NCBI GenBank assembly: GCA_023105745.1 | Contig: JALGQZ010000007.1 | Span: forward strand, 57,641,569-57,705,568 | From: Austropuccinia psidii | Taxonomy: Eukaryota; Basidiomycota; Pucciniomycetes; Pucciniales; Sphaerophragmiaceae | Direction of reading: 5' to 3' | DNA length: 64,000 bases | In this document: positions 23,060-35,462 of the stretch, in pieces | How positions within the stretch are numbered: the first letter of the stretch is position 1 | Layout of the letters: each line of letters begins with the position of its first letter | The notes under the pieces: generated by a model | The model's input: only the letters and a program-made list of their open reading frames with translations | Databases searched by the model: none | Told to the model about the DNA's origin: nothing | Translations under genes and position numbers: made by a program

Positions 23060-24207
23060 TTAATTCTGGATCAATTGAGTCAGAACTATCAAAACTATTT
23101 GTAGGTAAAACCCTTTTATGCTTTTTTGTACTTCTTGGACTAAGTCCATCAGCTTTTTAATCAATGGGTCTGCTTCCTTCTTCCTCCGGTTGAAAGAAGC
23201 TTTGTTTCTCCCTTGGGCTCCTTTTCTCCTGTTGGAAACTACCTGGAATGGTTGGGGAGCCTTGGATGAAGTTTCCTTTGGCTTGTAAGGCCTGGAACTG
23301 CTGGATTGTTGTGGGGAAGATGGGACTTCTCCTTCCATTTCTGGGGGTACCTGAATCTGACTGGGCTCTTCCTTGTGCCAAGATCTCTCTATGGCTTGTA
23401 TGGCTTCCTGGTTCTCTTTGATTCTGATTGCTCTTTCTTCTAAGAGTTTGAAATTCTTGTTGGTATTCCAACCTTGCATTTCTGTCATAAGTTCCATCCA
23501 AGCCATTTGATTGAGACAGATCTTCTGAGTTGTTATCCCCACTTCTGCCCATGATGCTGCCATAGTGAACATTTTGTTGTCCATGCTCCATGTGAAGAGG
23601 TCTTTCAGGAGTTTGTGTATTTGAAGGACCTGTTCTGCATCTTTCCAATCTCCTTGTTGGACTTCTGGGTTGAATTTGATTTGGAATAAGACCTTGGGTA
23701 GGAGTTCCCTGATGGTAAGTCCTTTGCTGGTCATTTGATCCAGTAATTGGCTGTCTTCTTCCTCTGTGTATTCTTGGCCAGTGTTCTGGTTGATTCCTTG
23801 GGAATCCAAGATCTCTAAGAAGTGGAGGTGTCATGTTAACAATGTTAAAAAATGACAGACAATGAAAAATGCTGTATGTTTCAAGGTTTATTTACCTTTA
23901 GCAGGCCCTTGTACAAATTTATGATCTATACTCTTTGGCAATTTGCCTTTAGAGTTTACAACTGGGTTGATAACAGTGATTTTCTGTTATTCAATTTGTT
24001 TTGGTGATCCAACTGGTTTTGTTGGAGCTTTTCTGGGTTTTTTGGCCCTTGGCACGGCTATTGGTGTCCAATCTTTTGAGTTGATTGTCACTTCACTGTG
24101 TCTTTTCTGCTTGCCCTTGGTTTTTAGCAGCACCTCTCTGTCTTCTGCAGCTGTCACAGATGGATTTCCTTGTGACTGGGTCTCTAATGGAATATATTCT
24201 TTTTCCA
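23060..24207 (-). CDS. ORF1, spliced and overlapping gag in the +1 frame (element B)
   Basis: Proposed exons are 24207-23896 and 23814-23060. Exon 1 starts with TG after TGAATAG, as in family A. It encodes a Lys/Arg-rich segment strongly conserved in element D (63795 onward) and has one TAA at 23987. The intron 23895-23815 (AAAG|GTAAAT...CTTCTTAG, 81 nt) joins it in phase to 250 open codons. The product of about 355 aa has a Glu-rich start, a helical Trp-rich domain (LFTWSMDNKMFTMAASWAEVG), a Pro/Ser/Lys linker and a terminal helix. This is the same domain order as ORF1 of family A. Function is unknown. Confidence 0.6.
23157..23834 (-). pseudogene. gag: Gag N-terminal low-complexity segment (element B), frame 0
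   Basis: Starts at an ATG (23834) inside the proposed ORF1 intron, 19 bases before its acceptor. The 225-residue segment is rich in Gln, Arg, Pro, Ser and Gly and looks disordered, like the matching segment of family A. A TAA ends it at 23157; the same frame then stays open into the coiled coil. It is overprinted on ORF1, which uses the +1 frame. Which frame carries the main constraint is discussed in the findings. Confidence 0.6.
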
Positions 24208-24365
24208 CTATTCAGAAAAGATATTTCAAATTGTATATCAGTATTTTATGATAAAACAAAATGATTTTATTCAATTCTACTGTTATTTTTCGAAATTTTT
24301 AAGTATTCTTATTATAATATTATTTTTTTTATATGTTTTTTATTAAAAAATGACAGTTTTTGACT

Positions 24366-24434
24366 TTTTCACTTATGTTTTATAAGTGAAAACTGTAATA
24401 TCCAAGTGTTTTGTGAATGATTCACTTGGATATT
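24366..24434 (-). other. Tandem perfect stem-loops in the leader (element B)
   Basis: Stem 1: TTTTCACTTA (24366-24375) with TAAGTGAAAA (24383-24392). Stem 2: AATATCCAAGTG (24397-24408) with CACTTGGATATT (24423-24434), 12 perfect base pairs around a 14-base loop. A degenerate second copy of stem 2 lies at 24541-24577. Element D has both stems at 63569-63639. Position between primer site and first exon suggests an RNA packaging, dimerisation or translation element. Confidence 0.65.
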
Positions 24435-24577
24435 ATTATGTTTTTGTATAAACACGTCAAATTTATTAGATTATAATAAATTTGGTTATAAATATTATTA
24501 CTAATATTTCTTAATGTGAGTTTTTATGAATTAAAACTTTAATATACAAGTGTTTTGTGAATGATTCACTTGGATAC

Positions 24578-25203
24578 TATTGTTTTTCTTCTAAAAAAAC
24601 ATGTCAGATTTATTAAATTATAGTAAATCTGATTTGTTATTATAAATATTATAAATAATATTTATTTTAACACTTGATTTTTGATTAAAATATCAATCAA
24701 TTTCAAGTTTTCACGTCAATTTGAGTGATGTCTTGTTTTAAAGGAAATATTTAATTAAAATATTCCTTATAAATAATAAAAAATTATTTTATTATTTAAT
24801 ATTTATTAATTATTTATTAATAAATGTTTCTTTATTAATTTTCACACACTTTGGTAAAAGATAATAGTAAAAAATAAGTAATATACTGTTTGTATATTAT
24901 TATTTATATTGAAATTTAAATAAGACTGTTTTATTATTATCAAATTTCGTGAAAATTATTGCAATATAATAAAATAAAGAGGATTTGTACTCTTACTCTC
25001 AACAAAAATATTTGTAATATATATTTTTGGAGAAAAAAAAATTATGTATATAATATATGATGCTATATTATATATATATATAAAATGATAATAATAGAAA
25101 ATAAGATAAATTCAAAATTTTACTCACTGTTAGTAAAATACCTTTTAAATAACTGAATTTACACGCCTAATTCAGTTCAAAACACGTCCAATAAGGTTGA
25201 AAA
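24578..25203 (-). other. Untranslated leader of element B
   Basis: A/T-rich sequence between the primer site and the stem-loops. It has scattered ACGTC/ACGCC motifs (near 25160-25190) but no coding signal. It is probably part of ORF1 intron 1 and of the genomic RNA leader. Confidence 0.55.
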
Positions 25204-25221
25204 GCCATGGCCAGGTCCCCA
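25204..25221 (-). other. Primer-binding site, element B
   Basis: Minus-strand TGGGGACCTGGCCATGGC, three bases after the LTR. It differs from the D version (TGGGGGCCTGGCCGTGGT) by G-to-A changes, one of them at a CpG, plus the last base. Confidence 0.7.
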
Positions 25222-25224
25222 AAA

Positions 25225-26731
25225 TGTCAGGGTCAGTCTATATAGTAGCTATAAAATGTAGTTACAAGCTAGTATTATGACTGTGACATGTCAAAAAACA
25301 AATAAATTTAAATCTTCAGGTCCTACTGCTACGTGGTAACAGTGGTGATGAGTCTGTTGAGGACCTGGGTTGCAATACTCTAATATCTTTGACTGTAAAG
25401 AAGTACTACAATAATTATATTCTAATTATATCTTTAATGATTATTCTAAGGACACTACTGATTGATAACAGTTTTGTCACGTAAGAATATGGATAATAAG
25501 ATAAAAGATGATGGGTTTTCAAGGAAAAAACCCTTCCTTTTATATCTTTCAAGACTGTCAAGAGTTATTAACTCTTCACATGTCAGAGGAGTGAAACTTT
25601 TCACTCCAATGATCAGTCTGTGGTTCTGGATTATCAATTCTGACGTCAATAGAGGCAGAATTGTGGTTTTGGAACCACAAATGATCATTCTGGATCAATA
25701 CAGGGTGAAAAAACTTTTCACCTGCCACGTCAGCACTTGGATGACGTTGTTCTGGTGTCTGTATGATCAATAATGATTATTTTATTGAGGTTATATCTTC
25801 ATAAGTATATTATTTTAAGTATGAGAGCAATACTGTTTGATACAAGTTTGATACAGTCATGTATTTCTAGAAAAACCTTCCAATCAAGATATCTCAGTCA
25901 GTTCTTAAGATATCAAGAAAACAAGAGCACAGAATTGAAGGGCTTAATGGGCTCTTCAATTTGGTATGCTTCATGTTTACCCTTCTTTAAAATAGCAAAC
26001 GTTATAAGGGTTTTAAGTTTTTGGATGTATTTTCATACATCAGTATGAGGCTTCAAAAACTTCCATACCAGATATCTTCTTCAATTTGGAAGATATCTGT
26101 ATTCTGATGATACAGTCTTGTAGGGCTTGATTAGCTCTACAGTTTGGTATATTACACTGTACAGTTTTATGAGTGTATGCCCAAGATACAGGGGTTTGTT
26201 TACATTGTTATTTTCAGAATATCTGTATTTTGGTTGTTAAACCTTTGAACCAAGATCCCTCAGTCAATTTAAGAGATACAGAGGTCTAAGGTGTCTCAAA
26301 TTAAAGCTCTTATTTAGATCTTTAATTTGGCTATACTTTGGTACAGTTTTGTACAAGTCCTCTTTGACTTTCAGGGGGGTCTTGGTTTTAAAATAAAGGT
26401 CATATGGTATCTCCAGTTGTAGTGGTGTTACAGAAACATGGATGATACCATTGTGTAGCTCTCTATGTGAGCGTTAAGAAAAATACCATCTTGGTATAGG
26501 ATAACTTAAATATGCATAAGTTAGATGAGAGGTTAAAATAAGGGTTTTGACTTGTTTATTCTCCTCTAGGTTTCCTTATTCTGTTTGGATAAGGTTGGTG
26601 TTTAATTTAAGAGGAGTTTTTTCCTCTTATTTATTACCTGTATTGACTATTTTTGTTCAATACTTGTCATGCCATTATTTATGGTATGTTGGATGTCATG
26701 CTAGTGCTCTGTTTTGAGTCACAGGTTGACA
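25225..26731 (-). repeat. 5' LTR of element B
   Basis: Minus-strand TGTCAACC...CCCTGACA. TATAAAAG lies at 25537-25544, and a TGACGTCA palindrome in U3 at 25641-25648. A second ACGT site is mutated here (GCCACGTCAGC at about 25724) relative to the 3' LTR. Confidence 0.95.
25537..25544 (-). promoter_or_regulatory. TATA box of family B LTR
   Basis: TATAAAAG on the minus strand. The equivalent in D is TATAAAAA at 62653-62660. Transcription would start about 30 bases further, in the CTCATCTTATCTTATT-like region. Confidence 0.65.
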
Positions 26732-26736
26732 CTGCT

Positions 26737-27035
26737 CTTGAATAACCTATGTAGTAAACTGTCAAAAACAGTTTTACTCTTGGTTAATAATCAGGTATAA
26801 TTATAAATCTTAATTATTGTAGTCTTTTATTATTGTAACACAACAGATAAAGCTGCTTCCAGGGCTTTCAACAGCGCTCACCACCACTATATCATATATA
26901 GTAAAGCCCTTTTAATCTTAAATTAAATTATCTTGAAACCCTTATGAATCTTTACAAACCATTTTTACCGTGTCACAAACATAGTTAAAGTTGTATTTAG
27001 CCTATTTACACCTTTATCATAGTTTCATCCTGACA
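26737..27035 (+). repeat. Old solo LTR, family B-like, right part
   Basis: Continuation of 15310-16450 after element B and its CTGCT duplication. It ends TTTCATCCTGACA, matching the family B LTR end CCTGACA, and is followed by GGAAT (27036-27040), identical to the five bases before 15310. Confidence 0.85.
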
Positions 27036-27040
27036 GGAAT

Positions 27041-30000
27041 GGACTGATAATTTCCACTCCAAACCAACTTAAACATTCTTTGTTGAGGGTGTATTGATTA
27101 CCAATCATAATGACCCTTCCTCATCACAACAACCTACTCTTCCATTGATGTTCTCCAAATGGTATCCAAACATCTTATTCACAATTGAAATTTTCTGAAA
27201 AAAAGACCTCAAGCTTACAATGCCTAAAGAATACAATGGTAATTCTCATAGTAAATGTGAAATTTTCCCTCCCATATCTCCCACTTCAAGCTCAACTTCA
27301 CCCCCATATCCAGCTGTCTTTTCTTTTTCATCCAAGAAAAAAAAAACTAGACTAGCTTTTCTCTGGGATTGAGAAATCCCCAATGGAAAATCCGCTGGTA
27401 ACGTTTGGGCCACCTCACCCCCTGGATCCACTCTTAATGCCAGGCACATAATTAAAAACAAAGCTGTAAGCTTGTTTTAATCCCTTTTGGCTAATACACC
27501 TCTGGATTGACAGCTTGCATATGATAAGGCATTAGGTAAAACCATTCAGGACATTGCACAAAGTGGTACCTCCAAGGAGCAGCTAATTACCAAACCCAAA
27601 CACTCTACACCCACCTTGCTTAATAACCAACTGTAAATCAGAAATATCCAAGCATGCTCAGGCTGGAGAACTTCAAGCTGGCATGTACCATGGCCTTACT
27701 TGTCACTTAGTATCAAAGTCCAGAACCTTACAATGTGATATTATCATCAATTCTTACAATACTATCACACAAGAATTTAAAAAAACAAATCCCTCCAAAT
27801 CATAAATTTTTCAAAGCAAATGGAATTGTATAATTTTGGATGAATCACAGTGAGTGTCTGATCTTTTAATATATAAAATTGACTATTATATCCAATAGCC
27901 TTTTCCACCTCTTATAGCTACATCTTCTCTCAATACACTGCCACTCACCATTCCATTAATAGCCTCCATTCATACCATCAAATATGTTCAATGGGAATGC
28001 CCATTCACAACACCATTTATGACATTATGGGAATAATATCATTCATCACCCAACCCAGAGCTCTGATCAAGATGATTGGTCACCTTTCAACCTGAATAGT
28101 CCTTCCAAAGGTAGCAATGATAATTGGCATTTGGCATTGCACCATTTGAGCTTGTGCCACACCAAAACCCCACATCTCAATTCCTTACCCACTATCAGCC
28201 ATCACTATAAACTTCTCCCACTTAACCCCGCAATTCAGAAAGAATATTCTGCATTATACAAAGAATTCCTAAAATCAAAAACCAAAAGAACAGGGGGATT
28301 TCTCAGAAGTATTAATAAGATCTTTATATTTTGTGACCATCATATAATGCTTAAAAGTATGGCTGATCCATATTTCAATGACCATGAGGGTGGGAGCACT
28401 TTAAATAAATAAACAATAACCCACACCATTGCAGATGTGGAAACATGCATGATTGGTAGTAAAATTGAACTCCTCCTCAAAGCTTCATTGAAGAACAAAC
28501 AATCAAATGTTTTACATCAAAGTCAGTTTTTTATTCACAATGGACCCAATTTTTTGATTTGTGAGTGACTTTTGACATGCATCCATTATAAATTGAATCA
28601 TTCTGACCCCAATTATTTTGTAGAATTGGAATTTGACTTTCCCATTACTGTATTCTTTCAGCACAAATTAATGGGAAAATTACTGAAAGAGTCCTGGAGG
28701 AGGCCCTGGAGAAATGTCTCAATAATCCCAAATCTTAATTATTCATTTCATCCATTTCCACCACTAGAACTGTCCTCAACATCACTTGCATTAATGAGGT
28801 CAATCCAATGATGAGGGGAACCCCAAAAGCCCACCCAAATTTTCCAGCTCTGACATCCACCTTTCCAGGAGCCCAAGTGGAAACCAGCCATTGAGGCTCA
28901 GGCTTTTGATTGTCTCCATTGTGTTGGACAGAAATGACCCATGAAGGCTTTTCACTATATCACTCCTCATTCATTTGAGCTCACAATGTGGAAGGTACCT
29001 TTCCATATTATCTATTATACTGATCATATTACTATTCTGAAATCTGACTCCATGGGTATTACATATTCAATTTACAAATAGGTCCCAGAAAAGAAACAAT
29101 AATTAGCTGCATGAGCCTTCCTGATAATATCTAATTTGTGTTTGACAAAGTGATAACTCCTTTCCATCCCATCATAATTCCACAATGATGAACACCATGA
29201 GCTTTATTTAACTTCTTCAACATTTTCTCAATTAAAATGACCAATAGAGGAGTCTTGATAAGGGACACCATAGTACATGCAAAATCATATTGTTTATATT
29301 CTCATTTATTTATAAGTTTTTTGCACATTTAAGAAATAATAATCAGATTGAATTACACCCACACAAACTATTTACAAAAAATTAGCATGTAGCTGTGCTA
29401 TACATCTATTTTACTAACTTATTGCAGAGCATCCCCATGTTCCATAATAACCATAATTTCAAGTATCTTGAGGGTGAGAGTCTGCATCTTACTACAGCTT
29501 CTGAGCCAATCTTGATCAAATAACTCAAAATATAGTCCTTAAGGATCATCACAATCATCTATTGATTGTTTTTCTGTCAATGTATCAATATTTTTTACCC
29601 TTTTTTAAGCTTATTAAAAGACTCTATGTCTTTATCAATTTTCGATACTAACTCATTAAATAAGCATGAGCTGTGAGCACCAGCGTAATACCACTTTGCA
29701 GAAAACTTGACTTCCATTTTATACTACCTCCTCAGCTTATGATAATACCCAAGTGTCATTGAATTTTGATTCTAGATTGGGAAATTCAGCCATATCACAC
29801 CATTCACCACAGTGCTCACAGGTCTGCACTTAATCAATTAGATTATCATCAGGATTACTTTAAAATGATGAAAAATATAGTATGACTCACCCTTTGATGT
29901 ATATTTGCAAGCCTTTTATTCTTCTTATTTTTTACCAAATATTCTGCATCCTTTTGAATTTACTTCCATTCTCTTTGCAAATAAGTTAAATATTGCTCCA

Positions 30001-33000
30001 TTAGAGCTGCAACCACCCTGTAGTTATTATTATCCTTTTTTCAGAAGTAATGATGATTATCTGTGCTGAAAAGTGTGAGCGGGAATGTATGGTAAAACAC
30101 CATGGAAATCAACTTTCTGAATGGATGTTGCCATGAGCTCACCCAGTTCCAAGTGAATCTCCTTAATTATAACTTGTGGAGTTCATTTTTGCAGTAGCTT
30201 TGGAAAACCTGAGACTGAACCTGTGCTTATGGCTCATTGGAAACATATTCAGGGATATATCCCAGATTACCAGAAACCTGAATAGAAATTTTATGCTCTT
30301 CTCTGCTTGGCGGTGCCTGTAGTGAGGAAAAATCCCTATCCTTTACTTTTCGTAGGAATGGGCAATGGGCATGTACATCTGATCTCAACCCATGGCAATT
30401 ATCAGGAAGTTCTGCTTTTGGCCATCTTTTTTGTTCCTTCTGGCTTGAACGTTTCACTGCATTGTGAGATTTTCAAGCCTGGTTCCTTTGCTGTCTCAGC
30501 TTGTATTGATTGAGCATAATCTGGGAGGGGGCATTTGTGGGTGGGTGAACTCACTATTTAACCAAGTGCCCTCCTCATGCACTGTGAAATTTTCCCTCCT
30601 TGGTTCACCATTTGTTTCACTTTAAGTGGGAGCCATGTTCTGATCCTCATCATCTACACTTTATTCTCTCAATGAACTGCAATGACCCACTCTTGGGTTG
30701 GAGGAATATGGATGATGACGTCCAGTGAATTTTTCTTTATGGACCAGAGGTGAAGATGAATAGGGTTAATCACTTTCCATGGAAACAATAAGTTAACAAA
30801 TCAAAAAAACCAGATAAACTGAACATACTAATGATCTTTAATTGGCTCCTGAGATTGAACTGTCTTTCTTTTAGGTGCCATATCTAACCAATGAAACAAA
30901 CAGATCAGATTGTGAAAACTGGCTATATTAAGTAATCAAAATGGCTTATTTTTATGAAAGGTTGAACCAATATTCCCCTTGGAAAGACCATTTTGGGTAA
31001 CATTGTCCAATGGTCTTTTTCATTGCCCACCATCCACCAATTTTTCATATCCCACATGGACCCAAGAGCTTGATGGCTGTTTACTTTTCCCAAAGGATTC
31101 CTGGGACTCCACAAGATTCCCACCAGGATGTTGAGTAATTGATGTGAAAAATTTTATTGTGGATTGCTCTTTGATGAAATTTCTGGTGTGCTTCCTACTC
31201 CCTAAGACTCATGCATTTGTATATTAGTAGGATTTTGGGGAATTGGAGTGACAGAACTATTTGGTATTGTCCAAGAGGTTGAAGTTTGAGCCATCACATT
31301 TCCCATATCAATGTTGGGACCTGATATATTCATTGAGGATGCAAAAGGGTTTGTGAGGGGAATTTTGGGACTCATTGGCAACTGTCTTTGAACATATTCT
31401 ATGCTAGAATCACTATCTACGTCATCAACAGATCCTGAATGGGCTTTACATGGGTTGGAAGATGACATAAGGGGTAAAATACTACAGCAATATTTTGAAC
31501 TTGATAAAATAGAGTTATCTAAGATGAAATTTTTTCAAATGTATAATGGAGAAATTCAAATAATAGTGGGAACTAAGTCTCTTGTGGAAGTCTAATAGGA
31601 CTATTTTGAGGAAAATTCACACAACCTTATTTTGAGCTCTTCTGCTTTTGTTGGAAACCACACTGCACAGCCCACCAGCATATAATGTGATATTTCCTTT
31701 ATCTAAAAGGGGACCCATTTTACATTGGTAATCAGATTCCATAAATATTTCCAAACCACTTTCATTCCCCCTCCCTATTGTCACATTCCGATAATGATTA
31801 TCCAAAATCACCAATGGAGGCCTCAAAATTCAGGGGGATTCTATATCTTTATAATGGTATATTTATGAAGTATTTACCCACAAAAGATAAATCACCTTTT
31901 CAAGAAAGGAAAGAAATTACAAATCACATTCTAACCATTTGAAATATCCCCTGCACTAAAATAAAATACCAAAAACCTTAGCTCAACTCCAAACCATTAT
32001 GTAATAGAGCTATATACTTATTTCTGGAATAAGGCTTAAAGCATGTACAAGTGTGTGCCAGCCTACATGGCTTGAATGCTACTCCCCTCAATTCAATGGT
32101 TACATGTCACTGATGGAACTCACATCACTGGCCAAATCCACTTTATCTCTATCTGTAAATAAACTAGTATATGTACAAGCATTGAACAGAAAGGCATTTC
32201 ACCCAAGTAGACTCCCAAGCAGTTCCCCCCATCCATATGTGACATGTTAGGCTTTATCCCATGAAGCTCAGCCACCTTTCCAAATGGGATTAAGTCCTCC
32301 TCTGGCTCAATTAATATCCCCCTTAATAATTAATCACTCCAGTTTTTTCTCAATTGATCACTCTCCCAGACAATTACAAATCAACCATAGATATTTAGAA
32401 AAAATCCAATCATATTCATGATTCCCACAATGGTTTCCACCCCTCACTATTCCTCAATGTGTATATGCATGTGTCAAAAATGCTCAACTAAAACACACTC
32501 TTCCCCTGAGGGTGATAGGAAGTGAGCTTCCTTCAAACCTTTCCAATATAAAAAGAATGTTAAAATGCTTGAATCAGCCATTGAACCCAAATCTATTCCA
32601 AACATCCCAGCTTCAGCATAAGCATCTGAGCTCCCACAAATTTTCCTGAATGATTATTCTTGATTAGCTCAAAGCACATTCTCAACTCCACTGGGGCTCA
32701 ATTCAATTGCACAGAGACCATATAGCTGGAGTCAAAACCTTCCCCCACAAGACCTTGGAATGATAATATCTGCCATTATATCTTTAACGTATAATATACC
32801 CCATAGGGCTTCACACATTCTCAACCTCACCCTGAACCTTCTTATCAAGTCAAGTATCTCAATATCAGGTGGTCACCCCACTCCCACATTCCACATACCT
32901 CAAGATCTCTGTACCATATTTGAACATCTCCAATTGAAACAACTGATTGAAAACTACATAAGTTGTCCTCAATGTTTCTTTCTTAATGTTATTACTGAAT

Positions 33001-34693
33001 ATTTCACAGCTGATCAATCCCACTGTCAATTCCATAATTAACCAAATGATCATGATTGTCCTTTCATACAATCATTAGGAAAATTCATCAATTTATTTGA
33101 ATCCAACACCAAAAACACAACAAACATCAACCAAAAATTTAAACCAGAAAACATTTCATTTATCAACCATTAAAAAATTGGCTTTCCAGATTTCTCCGGT
33201 GTGCTGGAATTATGTAAATTCTGCATCAACATCAACAATCCCAAAAACCTGAAGATTTGCCCAAATTGGACATATGGGATGGATTGGTTTGGAGATGCTT
33301 CACTGGCACCAGAAATCTCAATGACCCCCCATTCATGTCCATTCACGGTGCAGTGGGCTTCTTTACTTATGTGGATTGGTTTAATGCACATGGAAAGTCA
33401 AGCCTCTTGGCCAGAATTGGACCTATCATGCTAATTTTTCTTAATCTCCCCCCAAATCAAAGATTGAATCTGGAGAATATCTATGTTGCAGTAATTATCC
33501 CAGACCAAAGGAGCTAACTTCCCTTCAATTAAATTACCTATTGATTCCACTCATCAAGGAGCTCAAAGAACTGTGGCAAGGTTACCATTTTTCACCCACC
33601 TCAAAAGGTTCTTTAGAATACTTCATCCATGTTGCCATTATCATGACCATTGCAGATTTGGTTGCCATGCACAAGCTTTCTGGATTTATTTCACATTCAG
33701 GAAACCACTTTTGTAATTTTCTCTTTATTCACATGGCTCAAATTAAAGAAATTGGTCCTCAATTTCACTACACACGCTCATACAAAAATAATAAATCAAG
33801 TATTGTGAAATGGCTTCAGGCAACCCCAAAACAACAACAAGCAATTTTCTCTTAGTATAGAGTGTAATATTCAATTTTGAAAAACCTTCCATATTGGGAT
33901 GCAAGAAGAATGGTTAATTTTGACATAATTAATAATTTAATACTTAAAATATTGAACGATCATGCAGCTTTGAAATTGTGCATTCTGGAGGCCAAATCAA
34001 AAATATAAATAAGGTCCCACATGAAATCAAATGACACCAAAAGTTCAAGCTCAGATTCCATGACTTCCAAAAGCTCTCTTGATCAAATCACATTGAGATA
34101 GACCTTCTCCCTGAGAATAGATGCAGAAAAACTAATAAATGATTCACTCCCCACTACCTTCACCGAAAAAATTACTTCCAAATTCCCACCTCTCACACAC
34201 AACATCCATCTAGTGGTTCTGCCGATATTAGCTCATTTGATGCAGATTACATCCCCTCTGAGTTGGATATCAGTGCACTCAGTGATCACCAGCTCAAGGG
34301 TAAGGCTCTGTATAATATGTTAAACCATAATTCAATAATCATGGACAAGAGCTCCCTGAAAAATAGGTCCCCCCCCTCTCATGGTAGGTTGAAAGCCGCT
34401 TAATGGGCTACCTTATTCAAGTTCTATATTGCATTTCTAATGATCAGTCAACATATGTCATTAGATAAACAAAGTTCCCCCAATATGCCAAGAAAAATGG
34501 GTAAATCAGAATACCTTGAGAATGAACTAACAGAGAATACATTCCAATTGATTGGTGCTATCAACATTGCAACAAGCTGGAATGTTTCAATGGGCAATGC
34601 GACTGCATTTGCCAAAAATTGGAAGGAAATCAGCCTGTTCAATCAACACCTGTTCCCAAAACAGAAAATTAAACCAAAACATCATTTTGCTGA
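27041..34693. other. Unclassified 7.6-kb stretch, no gene seen
   Basis: No open frame of convincing length or content, no LTR ends with matching duplications and no RNA gene. CpG is very rare (I count one in 28021-29040). The + strand carries visibly more C than G over several kilobases. It may be very old transposon DNA decayed beyond recognition. Confidence 0.5.
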
Positions 34694-34698
34694 TTAAA
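34694..34698. repeat. Imperfect target duplication TTAAA (left)
   Basis: TTAAA before the 3' LTR of element E; TTACA follows the 5' LTR at 44878-44882 (4 of 5 match). Confidence 0.5.
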
Positions 34699-35443
34699 TT
34701 TCACAGGGGCTCTTCGAAGTGAAGAGGGCCTGGCACTCAGTAAACTGGGACTCACTTATGGAGGGCTCAAAGATATGGTAAGAAGGAATACACTTAAGAG
34801 TGCAAGAGATGAATTACTAAGATAAAGAATATAAGAAAGCAGAAACAAAAGAAATAAGAGTAAATAATAGAAGAGCCAACCACAAACAAGTCCAAGTCCA
34901 CTGTTTCAACCTGTCAGAATGAAAAGAGAAGGGTTAATAAGGATATGGCCACCCAGCTCATACTGTACAGGCAAAGAGAGAAATGCAAAGATTAACTTAA
35001 TATTAAATAAATATAATACCCAAAATAAGGATAAGAATATTCATAAAATAATAAATAAACTAAATTAATTAACTGGGGAGAAAGAGGGGCTGGTATATGT
35101 GAGAACCACCAGCCCTGATCCAGAGGAAGAATTTTCATGAGAGGATTGAATGATTGAATGGGGTCTGGCCAATACAGGTTCTGTACAGCTGTACAGAACA
35201 TGTACAAGAGCTGTGGTGTATTTGAGTGATCATACAGTTTAATGCTGGTGTATTGAAACTGTATTGGGTGAATCCAACCTGTACAGATGTTGACAGGCTG
35301 TATTGAAGTACCAAGCTGTATGTATGTTTCAGCAAGGAAGATTGCTGAAAAAAAATGCTTATGCAGATAGTGAATCTGCTTATTTGAGGTGTTTTAGTGG
35401 GTGTATTAATGAATACCCTTACCCCTGGTGAGTTGTTGTTACA
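34699..35443 (-). repeat. 3' LTR of element E
   Basis: Plus-strand TTTCACAGGGGCTC...GTTGTTACA, matching 44149-44877. U3 is rich in TGTACAG motifs and includes a perfect 22-bp palindrome at 35178-35199 that the other LTR lacks. The self-priming sequence TAAATTAATTAACT is at 35061-35074. Confidence 0.9.
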
Positions 35444-35462
35444 GTATCCCCCTCTTGAAACC
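35444..35462 (-). other. Polypurine tract, element E
   Basis: Minus-strand CAAGAGGGGGATAC directly before the 3' LTR (TGTAACAAC). Confidence 0.75.

Larger units (their letters stand above)
16451..26731 (-). mobile_element. Element B: full-length Ty3/gypsy chromovirus, inactivated
   Basis: Two LTRs of about 1.5 kb that are nearly alike, a primer site, a leader with stem-loops, spliced ORF1, gag-pol and a polypurine tract, flanked by perfect CTGCT duplications (16446-16450 and 26732-26736). Coding order on the minus strand is Gag, protease, RT, RNase H, integrase, chromodomain-like tail. It carries at least five nonsense codons, one frameshift near the integrase zinc domain and a mutated RT active site (YIDN). 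It sits inside an older solo LTR. Confidence 0.95.

Noticed and set aside
34440..34697. 85-codon open frame abutting element E
   Set aside because: It ends at the LTR only by coincidence and has no recognisable content.
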